64,000 nucleotides of DNA. It comes from Clostridiales bacterium (lineage in GTDB: Bacteria > Bacillota > Clostridia > Saccharofermentanales > Saccharofermentanaceae). Below are positions 27,487-37,795 of the stretch, in pieces. Numbering within the stretch: position 1 is the stretch's first letter; each line of letters begins with the position of its first letter. The position numbers were made by a program, and so were the translations under genes. The notes below the pieces were generated by a model, which saw only the letters and a program-made list of their open reading frames with translations, did not search any database and was not told the DNA's origin. The stretch lies in the NCBI GenBank assembly GCA_017964005.1, contig JAGCSR010000049.1, positions 157,368 through 221,367 of the forward strand, given 5' to 3'.

Positions 27487-29172
27487 ATGGAACACATTAA
27501 CGATTATGTAAAGTGGAGAGGCGACATATCATTCGAAGACAGAGGATTCTGTGATATCGATAATCTTGTCCTGTGCCAGTTTTCGTATCTTGATATTCCG
27601 AAGCGTTTTGCTGAGGAACCGGATGTAACCATTGCCGATATCATCAATATGATGTCCGAAGAAGGGATCCCGCTACGGAAGAAAGCAGCCGATGATTCCG
27701 AACGTTTCAGGGATTTTATATCCAAGTTGGCCAGGTCTTCAAGATTCGGGGAACTTAAGGTCCATGATTTCGAAGATGTCATAGATGAAGATAAAGATGT
27801 CCAGTTCTCCGCAATGACTATTACCGGTCACGGGATATGCGCTGTCGTATTCAGGGGAACAGACGATACCGTTGTCGCATGGAAAGAAGATTTCATGATC
27901 TGCTTTACCGAGCCCAAGGCTCAGAAATATGCTGCGTTCTACCTGGCAAGAGCAATTAAGAGATATGGAGATGCCATTGTCTGCGGCCATTCCAAAGGCG
28001 GTAATATGGCGCTTTATGCCTCATCTTCCGTAAACGATTCCGTCAGGAGCAGGATAGTCCATGTTTATTGCAACGACGGACCCGGATTCTGTCCGGAGGT
28101 TCTGGATCCTCAGGCTTTGAGCATCATCGATCCTATAACGACCAAGATAACTCCCGAATTTTCGATAATCGGCGGTATCTTTGAACCGGAGATAACCGAC
28201 TCCTATATTGTTAAGAGCGACGGCAAGCAGTTCGACCAGCATGAACTGTGCAGCTGGGGTATTGACGGAACGTCGCTGCTTACGACAAATGAGCATGATC
28301 CTTTATCTGAACAGATAATATCAGGCGTTAATTCCTGGGTAGGCACCGTAGATATCAACGGAAGGAAGGAATTCGTAGATACGCTTTTCGATACTATCCT
28401 GGCAACTGGAGCCAAGACTATCGAAGATCTTACCGCCAAGGGTGAGCCTGTTATAAGGAGTGTCTTCCGAAAAGTAATCATCGAGAACCCCGATACGAGG
28501 TCTGCTGCGGCGAATCTCCCGGACAACATCCTGTTTGACGGAGCCGGGGCCAGGGCCAAAGAAAAGATCAAGGCGGATCCCTTCTATAAACAGGTGATGG
28601 AATCGGAACTGATCAAGGGCGTGATAACATGCGTCGCCGGCCTTGCTGCCGTCCTTCTTCCGGACGACCTCATCTTTATTGCCTGCATCGGAATCCTTGC
28701 AGCTGTTGCCATAGTTGAGAATATATATGCATTTATCAGGCTTAAGAGATGTTATTGGAACTTCCGCAAGGAGGCCATCCATCTGTTTCTTGCCTCGTTC
28801 CTTCTTATCGTTACGCTTCTTACACTGTTCAAGGAAGGCGCTCTTTTTGTAATGTCATCAGGACTTTTTGCTCTGTTGCTTCTGTGGTTCTGCGGCAACA
28901 CGGTCATCCGTGCCAGGAGATACCGCAAGCATGTCGGCATAAGGATCCTTCTCATAATCATGGCAACACAGTGGGGGGGAGCTGCCATATTCATTATGTT
29001 TGCGCCTGAGGTTACGCTTAAATGGTACATGATCGTAGTCGGTATCCTTGCCATTATCGACGGACTCCTGAGAATAGGGATCGAGGTGGTCGCGAGGATG
29101 CGGAAGAAGAGGAAAATAAAGCTCGAAAATAGTATAATCAATGGGAGTACATCCGAGGGAGGATCAAGATGA
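27487..29172 (+). CDS. Mbeg1-like (DUF2974) lipase-fold protein with membrane tail
   Basis: The 561-residue protein has an N-terminal alpha/beta-hydrolase domain of the Mbeg1-like (DUF2974) group: NLVLCQFSYLDIP, ICAVVFRGTDDTVVAWKEDF and the nucleophile elbow CGHSKGGNMALYAS. The C-terminal third (from about 375) has at least four membrane helices. It is probably a membrane-bound esterase or lipase; the substrate is unknown. The frame ends with an ATGA overlap onto the SLH protein gene, so the two are translationally coupled. Confidence 0.75.
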   Translation: MEHINDYVKWRGDISFEDRGFCDIDNLVLCQFSYLDIPKRFAEEPDVTIADIINMMSEEGIPLRKKAADDSERFRDFISKLARSSRFGELKVHDFEDVIDEDKDVQFSAMTITGHGICAVVFRGTDDTVVAWKEDFMICFTEPKAQKYAAFYLARAIKRYGDAIVCGHSKGGNMALYASSSVNDSVRSRIVHVYCNDGPGFCPEVLDPQALSIIDPITTKITPEFSIIGGIFEPEITDSYIVKSDGKQFDQHELCSWGIDGTSLLTTNEHDPLSEQIISGVNSWVGTVDINGRKEFVDTLFDTILATGAKTIEDLTAKGEPVIRSVFRKVIIENPDTRSAAANLPDNILFDGAGARAKEKIKADPFYKQVMESELIKGVITCVAGLAAVLLPDDLIFIACIGILAAVAIVENIYAFIRLKRCYWNFRKEAIHLFLASFLLIVTLLTLFKEGALFVMSSGLFALLLLWFCGNTVIRARRYRKHVGIRILLIIMATQWGGAAIFIMFAPEVTLKWYMIVVGILAIIDGLLRIGIEVVARMRKKRKIKLENSIINGSTSEGGSR

Positions 29173-30947
29173 AAGATAAGTTCCGTAAATTCATAACACG
29201 AACCGCTGTGGCAGTGCTTGCGGCTGCAGTTGTCCTGCCGGGAACCGGAGTGCTTGCCGATTCGGGCGTTAAGATCGATGCGGCATATTTCCCGGATTCG
29301 AATTTCCGCAAATATATAAAGTCTGAGTTTGACCAGGATTCCGACGGATTCCTGTCTTCCGGAGAGATCTCTGATGCCGACCTTATTGATATTACCGGAA
29401 CTAAAGTAAAGAATCTTACCGGTCTTAATTACTTTACATCGTTAGAGATCCTGGAGTGTTCGGGATTGGGCCTTACGGAACTTGATGTATCCTCCAACAC
29501 CAAGCTCAAGACTCTTATTGCCGATGCCAATAAACTGACGGTTATCGATGTCACTAAGAATAAGGATCTGACGGAACTGATCGTTGACGACAACAAGCTG
29601 GAATCCTTGAATGTATCAAAGAACCGTTCTCTTTACGAACTGTCCTGTTCCGGCAATCTTCTGAAGGAACTGAACTTCAAGAATAATCCTGCTCTCGGAT
29701 ATCTGGACTGTTCGGATAATGCAATATATAAGATTACATTTGCGGAAGGATCTCACGGTCTGACCACATTCAACTGTGCATCGAACGAACTGGAGAGGAT
29801 AAGTCTTCCGAACGCGTCATCTCTTACGACTGTCAGGTGCGAGGATAATCACCTGAATTATCTTGATCTGTCCGATTCATATAAGCTTATGTATCTGACA
29901 TGCTATCAGAATAATCTGTCAGCCATCAAGCTCAGTGAGAGCCTGCAGGATACACCTTATATAGATTCCGCTTCCAACGTTTATCATGTTGAGGTTGACT
30001 GCAACAGACAATTCGACATATCCGATATGCCTTCCGGCTTTGAGGCGGACAGGACTTTCGGTTGGGAGGGCGCTACAAGGGACGGCAATACCGTTACCGT
30101 CGAGCCTGCCAACACAACGGTTACTTACTTCTATAACATGGGTTCGGCTATGTCGGCAACCTTCACGATCGACGTAACTAATCCTTACTGCCTGTCAGTG
30201 TCAGGTTCTGCCATAGACCTTCTGCCCGGCAAGTATGTATATCTTACGACTGATTATCCCATCGACAACTGGACCACTTCCGATAAGTCCGTTGTCTCGA
30301 TAAACAGCAGGGGTAAGGCTGTTGCCAAGAAGGCAGGTTATGCTGAAGTTACTGCCAACCTGACCGACGGTAATACTGTCGTATGCAAGATCACCGTTCA
30401 GTATAAGGACGTTACCAATAAGAAGGATTTCTGGTATACGCCTACATATGCATTAACTGCTCTTGATATCGTCAAAGGCTACGACAAACAGACTCTCTTT
30501 AAGCCTGAGAATAACTGCACCAGAGCTCAGATGGTAACTTTTATCTGGAGACTTGCGGGATGCCCCGAGCCTGATACCAAGGAATGCAAGTTCTCCGATA
30601 TCAAGAAGAGTGATTATTTCTATAAGGCAGTCCTGTGGGGTAACGAGAAACATATCGTTGAAGGATATAAAGACGGAACCTTCGGACCGCAGATCGTCTG
30701 TACGAGAAAACATGCGGTTACATTCCTTTGGAGGCTTGCAGGCAAGCCCGTTCCCACATCACCTACATGCAAGTTCAAGGACGTTAAGGCAACGGATTAT
30801 TTCTATCAGGCTGTAATCTGGGCTTCGGAGAAAAATATAGTCGCAGGATATAAGGACGGAACATTCAAGCCTTCCGGAGAATGCACAAGACGTCAGATGG
30901 TAACGTTCCTTTATAAGTACAACAAGACCGTTAATAAAGCCGGATAA
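29169..30947 (+). CDS. S-layer-anchored leucine-rich-repeat protein
   Basis: This 592-residue surface protein has a signal peptide (cleavage after VLAD, about residue 31), an EF-hand-like calcium loop DQDSDGFLSSGE at about 55-66, a leucine-rich repeat region of roughly 8 units (about 80-270, pattern LxxLxCSxNxLxxLDLS), a Big2-like Ig domain (about 340-413) and three SLH domains from about 415. The SLH domains carry FWYTPTYALTALDIVKGYD and repeated GYKDGTFxP. LRR domains of this kind bind proteins or glycans; the partner is unknown. Coupled to the upstream lipase-like gene. Confidence 0.85.
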   Translation: MKDKFRKFITRTAVAVLAAAVVLPGTGVLADSGVKIDAAYFPDSNFRKYIKSEFDQDSDGFLSSGEISDADLIDITGTKVKNLTGLNYFTSLEILECSGLGLTELDVSSNTKLKTLIADANKLTVIDVTKNKDLTELIVDDNKLESLNVSKNRSLYELSCSGNLLKELNFKNNPALGYLDCSDNAIYKITFAEGSHGLTTFNCASNELERISLPNASSLTTVRCEDNHLNYLDLSDSYKLMYLTCYQNNLSAIKLSESLQDTPYIDSASNVYHVEVDCNRQFDISDMPSGFEADRTFGWEGATRDGNTVTVEPANTTVTYFYNMGSAMSATFTIDVTNPYCLSVSGSAIDLLPGKYVYLTTDYPIDNWTTSDKSVVSINSRGKAVAKKAGYAEVTANLTDGNTVVCKITVQYKDVTNKKDFWYTPTYALTALDIVKGYDKQTLFKPENNCTRAQMVTFIWRLAGCPEPDTKECKFSDIKKSDYFYKAVLWGNEKHIVEGYKDGTFGPQIVCTRKHAVTFLWRLAGKPVPTSPTCKFKDVKATDYFYQAVIWASEKNIVAGYKDGTFKPSGECTRRQMVTFLYKYNKTVNKAG

Positions 30948-30968
30948 TAAAAGATTGGAGATAACAAG

Positions 30969-31448
30969 ATGGCACTTCGCAATATCGTATTAGAGAATGA
31001 TCCGCTCCTTCGCAAGACATCGAGGCCTGTCGATGAGATAACACCCAGGATAATCAAACTCCTCGATGATATGGCTGAGACCATGTATTACGATAACCGC
31101 GGTATAGGTCTTGCAGCTCCGCAGGTAGGAGTATTAAGAAGAGTGTTCGTTATCGATGTGGGTGACGACCACGGCCTTTTGGAATTCATTAATCCTGAGA
31201 TAATCGAAGCAGACGGAGAACAGGAATACCAGGAGGGATGCCTCTCTGTTCCGGGGAAGACTGCGAAGGTCTGCCGTCCCGCAAAGGTAAAGATCAAGGC
31301 GCAAAACCGCAATGGCGAAGAATTCGAACTCGAGGCTGACGGCCTTTTGGCAGTGTGCATCTGTCATGAGAACGATCATCTCAACGGCATCCTCTTTACC
31401 GATAAAGCCGTTGACGGCAAGATCTATTACGCCGAAGAGGAAGAATGA
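30969..31448 (+). CDS. def: Peptide deformylase
   Basis: Removes the formyl group from the N-terminal Met of new proteins using Fe2+. The 159-residue enzyme has all three motifs: GIGLAAPQVG, EGCLSVPG and CHENDHLNG (HExxH). It is the first gene of an eight-gene operon in the order known from Bacillus and Clostridium, and its end overlaps the fmt region. Confidence 0.96.
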   Translation: MALRNIVLENDPLLRKTSRPVDEITPRIIKLLDDMAETMYYDNRGIGLAAPQVGVLRRVFVIDVGDDHGLLEFINPEIIEADGEQEYQEGCLSVPGKTAKVCRPAKVKIKAQNRNGEEFELEADGLLAVCICHENDHLNGILFTDKAVDGKIYYAEEEE

Positions 31449-31450
31449 TA

Positions 31451-32404
31451 ATGTCAGATATCAATCCTGCCGATATTAAGATCGTATTCATGGGGACTCC
31501 GGAGTTTGCCTCGGAGTGCTTAAGGGTTTTACACGACTCAGGATACAATGTCGTTTTGGCGGTAACCCAGCCGGATAAGCCTGTCGGCAGGAAACACGTC
31601 CTGACTCCTCCGCCGGTAAAGGTTCTGGCAGAAAGTCTTGCCATCCCCGTATACCAGCCTTCGTCGTTCAAGGATGAGAATGCGGCTGAAGAGATCGTCA
31701 AAGTACAGCCGGATCTTATAGTTACCGCTGCATACGGCAAGATCCTGCCGCAAAGAGTCTTGGATATACCCAAGTTCGGATCGGTCAATATACACGGATC
31801 CCTGCTGCCCGCCAAGCGCGGTGCGGCGCCTGTTCAAAGGGCGGTCCTTGAAGGCGATGAGAAGACCGGCGTAACCTTAATGCTCATGGATGCGGGAATG
31901 GATACAGGTGATATGCTGGCATCCGAAGAATATGAGATCCCGCAGGATATGCATGCCAAAGAACTTATGGAAGAACTTGCCAAAGAAGGGGCAGCCCTTC
32001 TAGTAAAGACTTTACCCGGATACCTTGCGGGCACGATCACTCCGGTGCCTCAGGATAACGATCTTGCAACTTATTCTCCGCCGATAGAAGCGGCCGAGGG
32101 CCTTATAGACTGGTCAGAAACGGCTCTTGCCGTACATAACAGGATAAGAGCCTTATCCGAGTGGCCCGGCGCATATACATTCATGAACGGAAAGAAACTC
32201 AAGATATACGATTCCAAGATCGCAGATACCGATACTGAAGGCATTCCCTTCGGAAAGATAATCAAGCCTGATAAGAAGACTCTGATAGTCTCCTGCGGGA
32301 CCGGGGCGGTCAGGATCCTTACACTGCAGCAGGAGGGCGGCAAAGTCCTGCCTGTGTCAGATATAGCTCACAATATACCCGAAGGTACGATGCTCGGAGA
32401 ATAA
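31451..32404 (+). CDS. fmt: Methionyl-tRNA formyltransferase
   Basis: Formylates initiator Met-tRNA with 10-formyl-THF. The 317-residue protein shows VFMGTPEFA, the NIHGSLLPAKRGAAPVQRA active-site stretch and MDTGDML. Two in-frame ATGs are close; with AGGA at about 31438 the one at 31451 has the better spacing, and 31445 is possible. It acts in the cycle completed by def. Confidence 0.95.
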   Translation: MSDINPADIKIVFMGTPEFASECLRVLHDSGYNVVLAVTQPDKPVGRKHVLTPPPVKVLAESLAIPVYQPSSFKDENAAEEIVKVQPDLIVTAAYGKILPQRVLDIPKFGSVNIHGSLLPAKRGAAPVQRAVLEGDEKTGVTLMLMDAGMDTGDMLASEEYEIPQDMHAKELMEELAKEGAALLVKTLPGYLAGTITPVPQDNDLATYSPPIEAAEGLIDWSETALAVHNRIRALSEWPGAYTFMNGKKLKIYDSKIADTDTEGIPFGKIIKPDKKTLIVSCGTGAVRILTLQQEGGKVLPVSDIAHNIPEGTMLGE

Positions 32405-32412
32405 GGTGAGTC

Positions 32413-33816
32413 ATGTTCGATCCCCGCAAAAGCCTTTCTGCCGAAAACATCAGCAAGCTTGTAAGAGATAAGAACGAGAGGGAACTGTGTTTCCTTTTGC
32501 TCTGTGATGTTATCGGAGACGGCGCATTCTCGAATCTTGCAATTAAGAAGGCTGATAAGGAAGCTCAGTTACAGGGGATCTCTTTAAACTTTGTAAGGGC
32601 CATGTTCTACGGGACACTGACATACCTTTATGCCATAGATCAGATCACCTTGCGGATAACCGGGAGGGACCTTAAGGATCTTGATATCGTATCGCAGGTT
32701 GCCATCAGGATGTCTTTCTGGCAGCTTGTCTTCTCTGAATCAGACATTCCCTCATACGCTGTCGTATCATCGGCGGTGGATATAGTGAAGAAGTATAATT
32801 CCAGGGCTTCAGGTCTTGTAAATGCGCTTCTTAGGAAGATCGATTCCGCAGCACCTGAACTTAAGGACATAGATTCATATAATCCCAATGTCAGGACTTC
32901 ACTGAAGCCGGAATTGTACGGGATCCTGAAGAAGAGCTATGGACAGGATAAGGCCTGTTCCGTCGGAAAGGCTTTGCTGTCTCCTTCGCCGACAACGGTA
33001 AGATTCGACCCTGCTAAGATTTCCGGTGAAGATCTTATCGAAGATCTTGTCCGCTTCGGGATCGAAGCGGAAACGGGATCTTTTATGCCCTGTGCCCTTA
33101 CGGTAAAGGGAAGCATATCCGGTATCGAAAACAGTCCCGCCTATAAGACCGGTCTTATATCTGTCCAAAACGAAGCCGCGCAGCTGGCATCTTATATTGC
33201 ATCGCCGTCTGCAGGAGATAAGATCCTGGATGTGTGTTCCGCGCCGGGAGGCAAGAGCTGCCATATGGCCGAGATAGCATCTGACGACTGTGACATAACA
33301 TCTCTTGATATCAGCTCATCCCGGCTCGAACTTGTTAAGGCAAACGCGGAACGTCACGGCTTAAAGTCGATCAGGACGGTTGTTGCAGACAGTACGGATC
33401 TTTCTTCTTTCGAAGATTCGTCTTACGACATAGTCCTTTGTGATGTTCCTTGCTCTGGATTGGGTCTGATGGGCAGAAAGCCTGATATCAGGCTCAATAT
33501 GACATATGAGAAGATACAGGATATCATCGAAGTGCAGGGAAAGATCCTGGAGGAAGCTTCACATAAGGTAAGACCCGGAGGAACTCTGATCTATTGCACC
33601 TGCACTCTGAATGACGGGGAGAATGAAGGGCGTGTAAAAGAATTCCTTAAGGTTCATGATGATTTTGAGGTATGTCCTGTCGGTAAGTTTATCCCTTCGA
33701 ACCTTGCGGTAAACGATCAAAGAAATGGTGAGTTATCCCGCGGATGTGTTACACTCTTTCCTGATACCGATAAAGTTGACGGGTTCTTCATAGCGAGAAT
33801 GGAGAGGAGAAAATGA
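32413..33816 (+). CDS. rsmB: 16S rRNA (cytosine967-C5)-methyltransferase RsmB
   Basis: The 467-residue enzyme has an N-terminal NusB-like RNA-binding domain (to about 150) and a C-terminal SAM-dependent methyltransferase domain: DVCSAPGGKSCH (SAM site), CDVPCSGLGLMGRKPDI with the releasing Cys, and IYCTCTLN with the nucleophile Cys. The end overlaps the rlmN start by 4 nt. Confidence 0.94.
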   Translation: MFDPRKSLSAENISKLVRDKNERELCFLLLCDVIGDGAFSNLAIKKADKEAQLQGISLNFVRAMFYGTLTYLYAIDQITLRITGRDLKDLDIVSQVAIRMSFWQLVFSESDIPSYAVVSSAVDIVKKYNSRASGLVNALLRKIDSAAPELKDIDSYNPNVRTSLKPELYGILKKSYGQDKACSVGKALLSPSPTTVRFDPAKISGEDLIEDLVRFGIEAETGSFMPCALTVKGSISGIENSPAYKTGLISVQNEAAQLASYIASPSAGDKILDVCSAPGGKSCHMAEIASDDCDITSLDISSSRLELVKANAERHGLKSIRTVVADSTDLSSFEDSSYDIVLCDVPCSGLGLMGRKPDIRLNMTYEKIQDIIEVQGKILEEASHKVRPGGTLIYCTCTLNDGENEGRVKEFLKVHDDFEVCPVGKFIPSNLAVNDQRNGELSRGCVTLFPDTDKVDGFFIARMERRK

Positions 33817-34853
33817 GCGATAAGAAGTTTTGCTTAGATCTTACCAGGGAAGACCTTCTTTTGTTCTGTGATTCGCAGGGGATCGCAAAATACCGCGCGG
33901 ATCAGATATTCTCATGGCTTTCCCGGGGAGTCGTAAGGACAGACGATATGAAGAATGTTCCCAAGGATATCAGGGGTCTTCTGGAAGAAGAATTCATTTT
34001 CGAGGGGTTCGATGTCATCCATAAGTTTGTTTCCGAGATCGACGGGACTACAAAATTCGTTTACAGGCTCTGGGACAATAACGTTATCGAGACTGTAGTC
34101 ATGCCGTATAAGACGGGACTTTCTGTTTGTATCTCATCACAGGCCGGATGCAAGATGGGCTGCAGATTCTGCGCTTCTGCGGATGCCGGGTTCGGAAGGA
34201 GCCTGTCGGCCGGTGAACTTTTCGGACAGATCGTCGTAACTTCCCGGAACCTTGGGGAGAAGATAAGCAGTGTTGTCGTAATGGGGATTGGAGAGCCTTT
34301 CGATAACTTCGATAACCTTATGGCATTCATAGATCTTGCGACATCCCCTGAAGGACTTAACCTCGGAGCCAGACATATAACCGTATCCACATGTGGGCTG
34401 GTGCCGATGATTCATGAATTTGCCGACAGGAAACTCTATGTGAACCTGGCAATATCGCTTCACGCGCCGACGGATGAACTTCGGAGCAGCATAATGCCGA
34501 TCAACAGGAGATATAATATCGAAGAACTGATACCGGCATGCAGGAGGTATACGGAGATAACGGGCAGAAGGATCACTTTCGAGTATTCGCTGTTTGCCGG
34601 AATCAACGATGACGAGGAGAATGCCAAGGCTCTCGTAAAGCTCCTTCGCGGAATGCTGTGTCACGTCAATCTCATAGCTGCCAATGAGTTCCCGGGCTCT
34701 GACTTCAGAAGGAGTCCGAAGGCAAATGTTGAAAAGTTCAAGGATTATCTTAATTCCCACGGCATCAATGCTACTCTGAGAAGAGAGATGGGAACTGACA
34801 TAATGGCGGCCTGCGGGCAGCTTCGAAGATCCGTGGAGGGAAGGTCATGCTGA
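33813..34853 (+). CDS. rlmN: Radical SAM 23S rRNA A2503 methyltransferase RlmN
   Basis: RlmN methylates A2503 of 23S rRNA (and tRNA A37) with a 4Fe-4S cluster and two SAM. The 346-residue protein has the cluster motif CKMGCRFC, VVMGIGEPFDNFDN, and the methyl-carrying Cys near the end in DIMAACGQLR. It overlaps rsmB upstream and the phosphatase gene downstream. Confidence 0.95.
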   Translation: MSDKKFCLDLTREDLLLFCDSQGIAKYRADQIFSWLSRGVVRTDDMKNVPKDIRGLLEEEFIFEGFDVIHKFVSEIDGTTKFVYRLWDNNVIETVVMPYKTGLSVCISSQAGCKMGCRFCASADAGFGRSLSAGELFGQIVVTSRNLGEKISSVVVMGIGEPFDNFDNLMAFIDLATSPEGLNLGARHITVSTCGLVPMIHEFADRKLYVNLAISLHAPTDELRSSIMPINRRYNIEELIPACRRYTEITGRRITFEYSLFAGINDDEENAKALVKLLRGMLCHVNLIAANEFPGSDFRRSPKANVEKFKDYLNSHGINATLRREMGTDIMAACGQLRRSVEGRSC

Positions 34854-35596
34854 CGGGTTCTTATACGGATAAGGGTACATACAGGAAGAAGAACGAGGAC
34901 TTTGTATTGTGCGGTTCTTTCGGCTGCCATACTTTCCTTATCTTAGCAGACGGCCTCGGGGGAATGCCTTACGGAGAGGTCGCAAGCAGGATGGCCTGCG
35001 AAGAAGCAGCGGGTATCTTGGAAGATGGGTGGACGGAGACTGCAGATGCTGAGGACAGGCGATCTTTTTTGTTACGCCTTTTTAATACAGTAAATGGTAA
35101 AATATTAAGAAGGTGTATTGACGAGCCTGAATATTGGGGGATGTGCACTACACTTACTGTGGCTGTGCTTACAGATGAACGGCTCTGTGTCGGGCATGTC
35201 GGAGACAGCCGCGCGTACCTTGTAAGAGATGATGGAGTGATCAGGGTAACTGAAGATCATAACCGTGCCGCAAGACTCGTGGCTGAGGGCAGGATCACTG
35301 AAGAAGAAGCTTTAAGGCATCCTGGACGCAATATGCTCACGATGGTGGTAGGCGAGAATACATACCTTGATCCGTATGTAAGGGAAGAAGATCTGAATGA
35401 CGGGGATTGCGTGCTCCTTGTATCTGACGGTGTGTATTCCGTATCGGAGAACGAGGCGTTCGCAGGCATCAGGGATCATAAAGATGACCCGGGAGCATTT
35501 TGCAGGGATCTGGTCCTTGCGGCCGTCAACGGAGGAAGTTTTGACAATTGCACTGCCGCGGCAGCAGTCGTGGGCGGTAAGGACATAGAAAAATAA
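34847..35596 (+). CDS. prpC: PP2C-family protein phosphatase (PrpC/Stp)
   Basis: This Mn2+-dependent Ser/Thr phosphatase reverses PASTA-kinase phosphorylation. The 249-residue catalytic domain has DKGTYRKKNEDF, LADGLGGMPYGEVAS, HVGDSRAYL, VTEDH and LLVSDGVYS; the metal-binding Asp residues are in place. It overlaps rlmN by 7 nt and precedes the kinase, the usual partner order. Confidence 0.92.
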   Translation: MLTGSYTDKGTYRKKNEDFVLCGSFGCHTFLILADGLGGMPYGEVASRMACEEAAGILEDGWTETADAEDRRSFLLRLFNTVNGKILRRCIDEPEYWGMCTTLTVAVLTDERLCVGHVGDSRAYLVRDDGVIRVTEDHNRAARLVAEGRITEEEALRHPGRNMLTMVVGENTYLDPYVREEDLNDGDCVLLVSDGVYSVSENEAFAGIRDHKDDPGAFCRDLVLAAVNGGSFDNCTAAAAVVGGKDIEK

Positions 35597-35614
35597 CGGG
35601 AGACAGGTTATAAG

Positions 35615-37795
35615 ATGAATCAGAATCAAGGCCCGGAGGGCATGATATTTGCAGGTAAATACCGTATCGTTAAGCTGATCGGCAGAGGCGGTATGGCCAA
35701 TGTTTATCTCGGAATAGACATGAATACCGGGATCAATGTTGCCATCAAGGTCTTAAAGCCCGAATATTCTGCAGATGAGGACTTCATCAGAAGATTCGAT
35801 ACAGAGGCTAAGTCGGTTGCATCCCTTAACCATTCCAATATCGTTAAGGTCTTCGGCGTAGGACATGAAGGCAATTACAGATATATTGTTCAGGAATATG
35901 TAGAAGGTATCACTGTCAAGGAACTCATTAACCAGAACGGTCATCTTGATTGGAAGGTTGCGGTTCCCATCGTTATCCAGGTTGGTCTCGCGCTGGACTA
36001 CGCGCATCAGAACGGTATAGTCCATAGAGACATCAAGCCCCAGAATATCCTTATATCCAGGGATAAGATCGCCAAGATCACGGACTTCGGCATCGCAAGA
36101 GCTGCTTCGTCTACGACTATAACTATGGCAGGCGGCGCCATGGGTTCCGTTCATTATTTCTCGCCCGAGCAGGCAAGAGGAGGCAATGTCGGACCTGCAT
36201 CTGATGTTTATTCCCTGGGTGTCACTCTTTTCGAGATGATCACGGGAAGGGTTCCTTTCGACGGAGACTCAAATGTTGCGATCGCCGTAAAGCACCTCCA
36301 GGAGACACCGCCTGTGGCTTCTTCTCTTATGCCCGGAATCCCTGCAGGACTTGATGCCATCATTAATAAATGTATGCAGAAGTCACCCGATAAGAGATAT
36401 GCCACGTTGGGACTTATGGTGGCGGAGCTCGATTCACTCCTTGTCGATCCTAACGGTATCTACGGTGTTATAACCGCGACTCCCAAGGATTCCAGCACTC
36501 CGGAGCAGAATATCTCCTTCAGGCAGGATCCTAACTACGAGAAGATATCGGATATCGAGAAGTCGGCTGAGTCCAGAAGAAGATCCAGGATGAGGGATAA
36601 TGTCATCCTTGCTCTTATAATCCTTTGTATTGCTTCAGTCCTGATAGGTTTGGGCATACTTGTTGTCAAATCCGTCCAGAACGCGACGGTCGTGGAACAG
36701 AACACGGATTATACTGTCGAAAACTTTGTTGGTATGAGTGTCGATGATGCCGAGGAAGAACTGAAGAAATTCGGTGTTAACTATAAACTGGAATACAAAC
36801 AGACGGATGATGTCCTTCCGGGAACGGTAATAGCTCAGAGCATCAATGAGGGCGTTGTTATCAAGCTCAACAGCGCATTGAATGTGCTTATACTTACCGT
36901 GGCATCTGAGAGCGAGAAGATCACATTGTCTGATTATGCAGGCCTTACCTATGAAGACGCATTCAAAGCCCTTACCAGTCTGGGTTTGAGCGTTACCTGG
37001 AGAACGGAGACATCGGAAGAGTTCACTCCGGGACTTGTTATCAGGACAGAGCCTGAGGCAGGCTCCGTTCTGAGCAAAGGCGATTCCGTTGTTATCGTCT
37101 ATGCGACAGAGCCTACCAGCAGCGTTGTTCCCGATATCAAGGGCATGACAATGGATAAGGCAGCATCCAAGCTCCTTGAGAATGCTCTCACGTATAAGCT
37201 TGCCGGTGCTGAAGACGTTCTTAATCTCCCGCCTGATAAGCAGTATGTAATGATGACTGATCCTGCAGCAGGTAATTCCATCCAGCGCAATTCGACCATC
37301 AAGGTCTATGTAGGAACCAAGGAAGACTGGGAGAACGGCGGTACTCCGACTCCTACCCCCAAGATGACCAACATCAATGTTGTTGCCAAGGGCGGCGGAA
37401 CGGCAGAAGGCGGCGGACCATACCTGCCGGGCACGACAGTAACCTTGACTGCAGTTCCTTCCGAAGGCAATGAATTCGATTGCTGGCTCGACGATCTCGG
37501 CAACAAGATCGCTGTGTCCAATACATATACTCTGATCGTCGGAGATAAGGACATAACGATAACGGCTGTATTTAAACCTAAGCCGACGGATGCACCTACA
37601 CCGACTCCGGAACCTACGGCAACACCTACTCCGACTCCGGAACCTACGGCAACGCCGACCCCGAAGCCGACGGATCCACCTCCGCCGCCAACGGCGGCAC
37701 CGACGGATCCTCCGCCACCTCCGCCGCCGGATAATACCGAACCGTCATCTGACACTTCCGAGACTCCGCCGGACGGCGTCGATGATGCTGCATGA
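35615..37795 (+). CDS. prkC: PASTA-domain Ser/Thr protein kinase with extra outer domain
   Basis: This membrane kinase senses peptidoglycan. The catalytic domain has GRGGMANVYLG, K45 in VAIKVLK, HRD at 137-139, DFG at 157-159 and an activation loop rich in Thr and Ser. A membrane helix at about 329-352 leads to three PASTA domains (about 367-572). Unlike Bacillus PrkC, it continues with an InlB-B-repeat-like domain (VVAKGGGTAEGGG to ITAVFKPKP, about 588-652) and a Pro/Thr tail. The tail could span the wall. The end overlaps rsgA. Confidence 0.93.
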   Translation: MNQNQGPEGMIFAGKYRIVKLIGRGGMANVYLGIDMNTGINVAIKVLKPEYSADEDFIRRFDTEAKSVASLNHSNIVKVFGVGHEGNYRYIVQEYVEGITVKELINQNGHLDWKVAVPIVIQVGLALDYAHQNGIVHRDIKPQNILISRDKIAKITDFGIARAASSTTITMAGGAMGSVHYFSPEQARGGNVGPASDVYSLGVTLFEMITGRVPFDGDSNVAIAVKHLQETPPVASSLMPGIPAGLDAIINKCMQKSPDKRYATLGLMVAELDSLLVDPNGIYGVITATPKDSSTPEQNISFRQDPNYEKISDIEKSAESRRRSRMRDNVILALIILCIASVLIGLGILVVKSVQNATVVEQNTDYTVENFVGMSVDDAEEELKKFGVNYKLEYKQTDDVLPGTVIAQSINEGVVIKLNSALNVLILTVASESEKITLSDYAGLTYEDAFKALTSLGLSVTWRTETSEEFTPGLVIRTEPEAGSVLSKGDSVVIVYATEPTSSVVPDIKGMTMDKAASKLLENALTYKLAGAEDVLNLPPDKQYVMMTDPAAGNSIQRNSTIKVYVGTKEDWENGGTPTPTPKMTNINVVAKGGGTAEGGGPYLPGTTVTLTAVPSEGNEFDCWLDDLGNKIAVSNTYTLIVGDKDITITAVFKPKPTDAPTPTPEPTATPTPTPEPTATPTPKPTDPPPPPTAAPTDPPPPPPPDNTEPSSDTSETPPDGVDDAA
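37601..37660 (+). repeat. 30-bp tandem repeat coding for the Pro/Thr tail
   Basis: Two nearly identical 30-bp units (37601-37630 and 37631-37660) encode TPEPTATPTP repeats of the kinase tail. Length variation between strains by slippage is likely. Confidence 0.85.
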
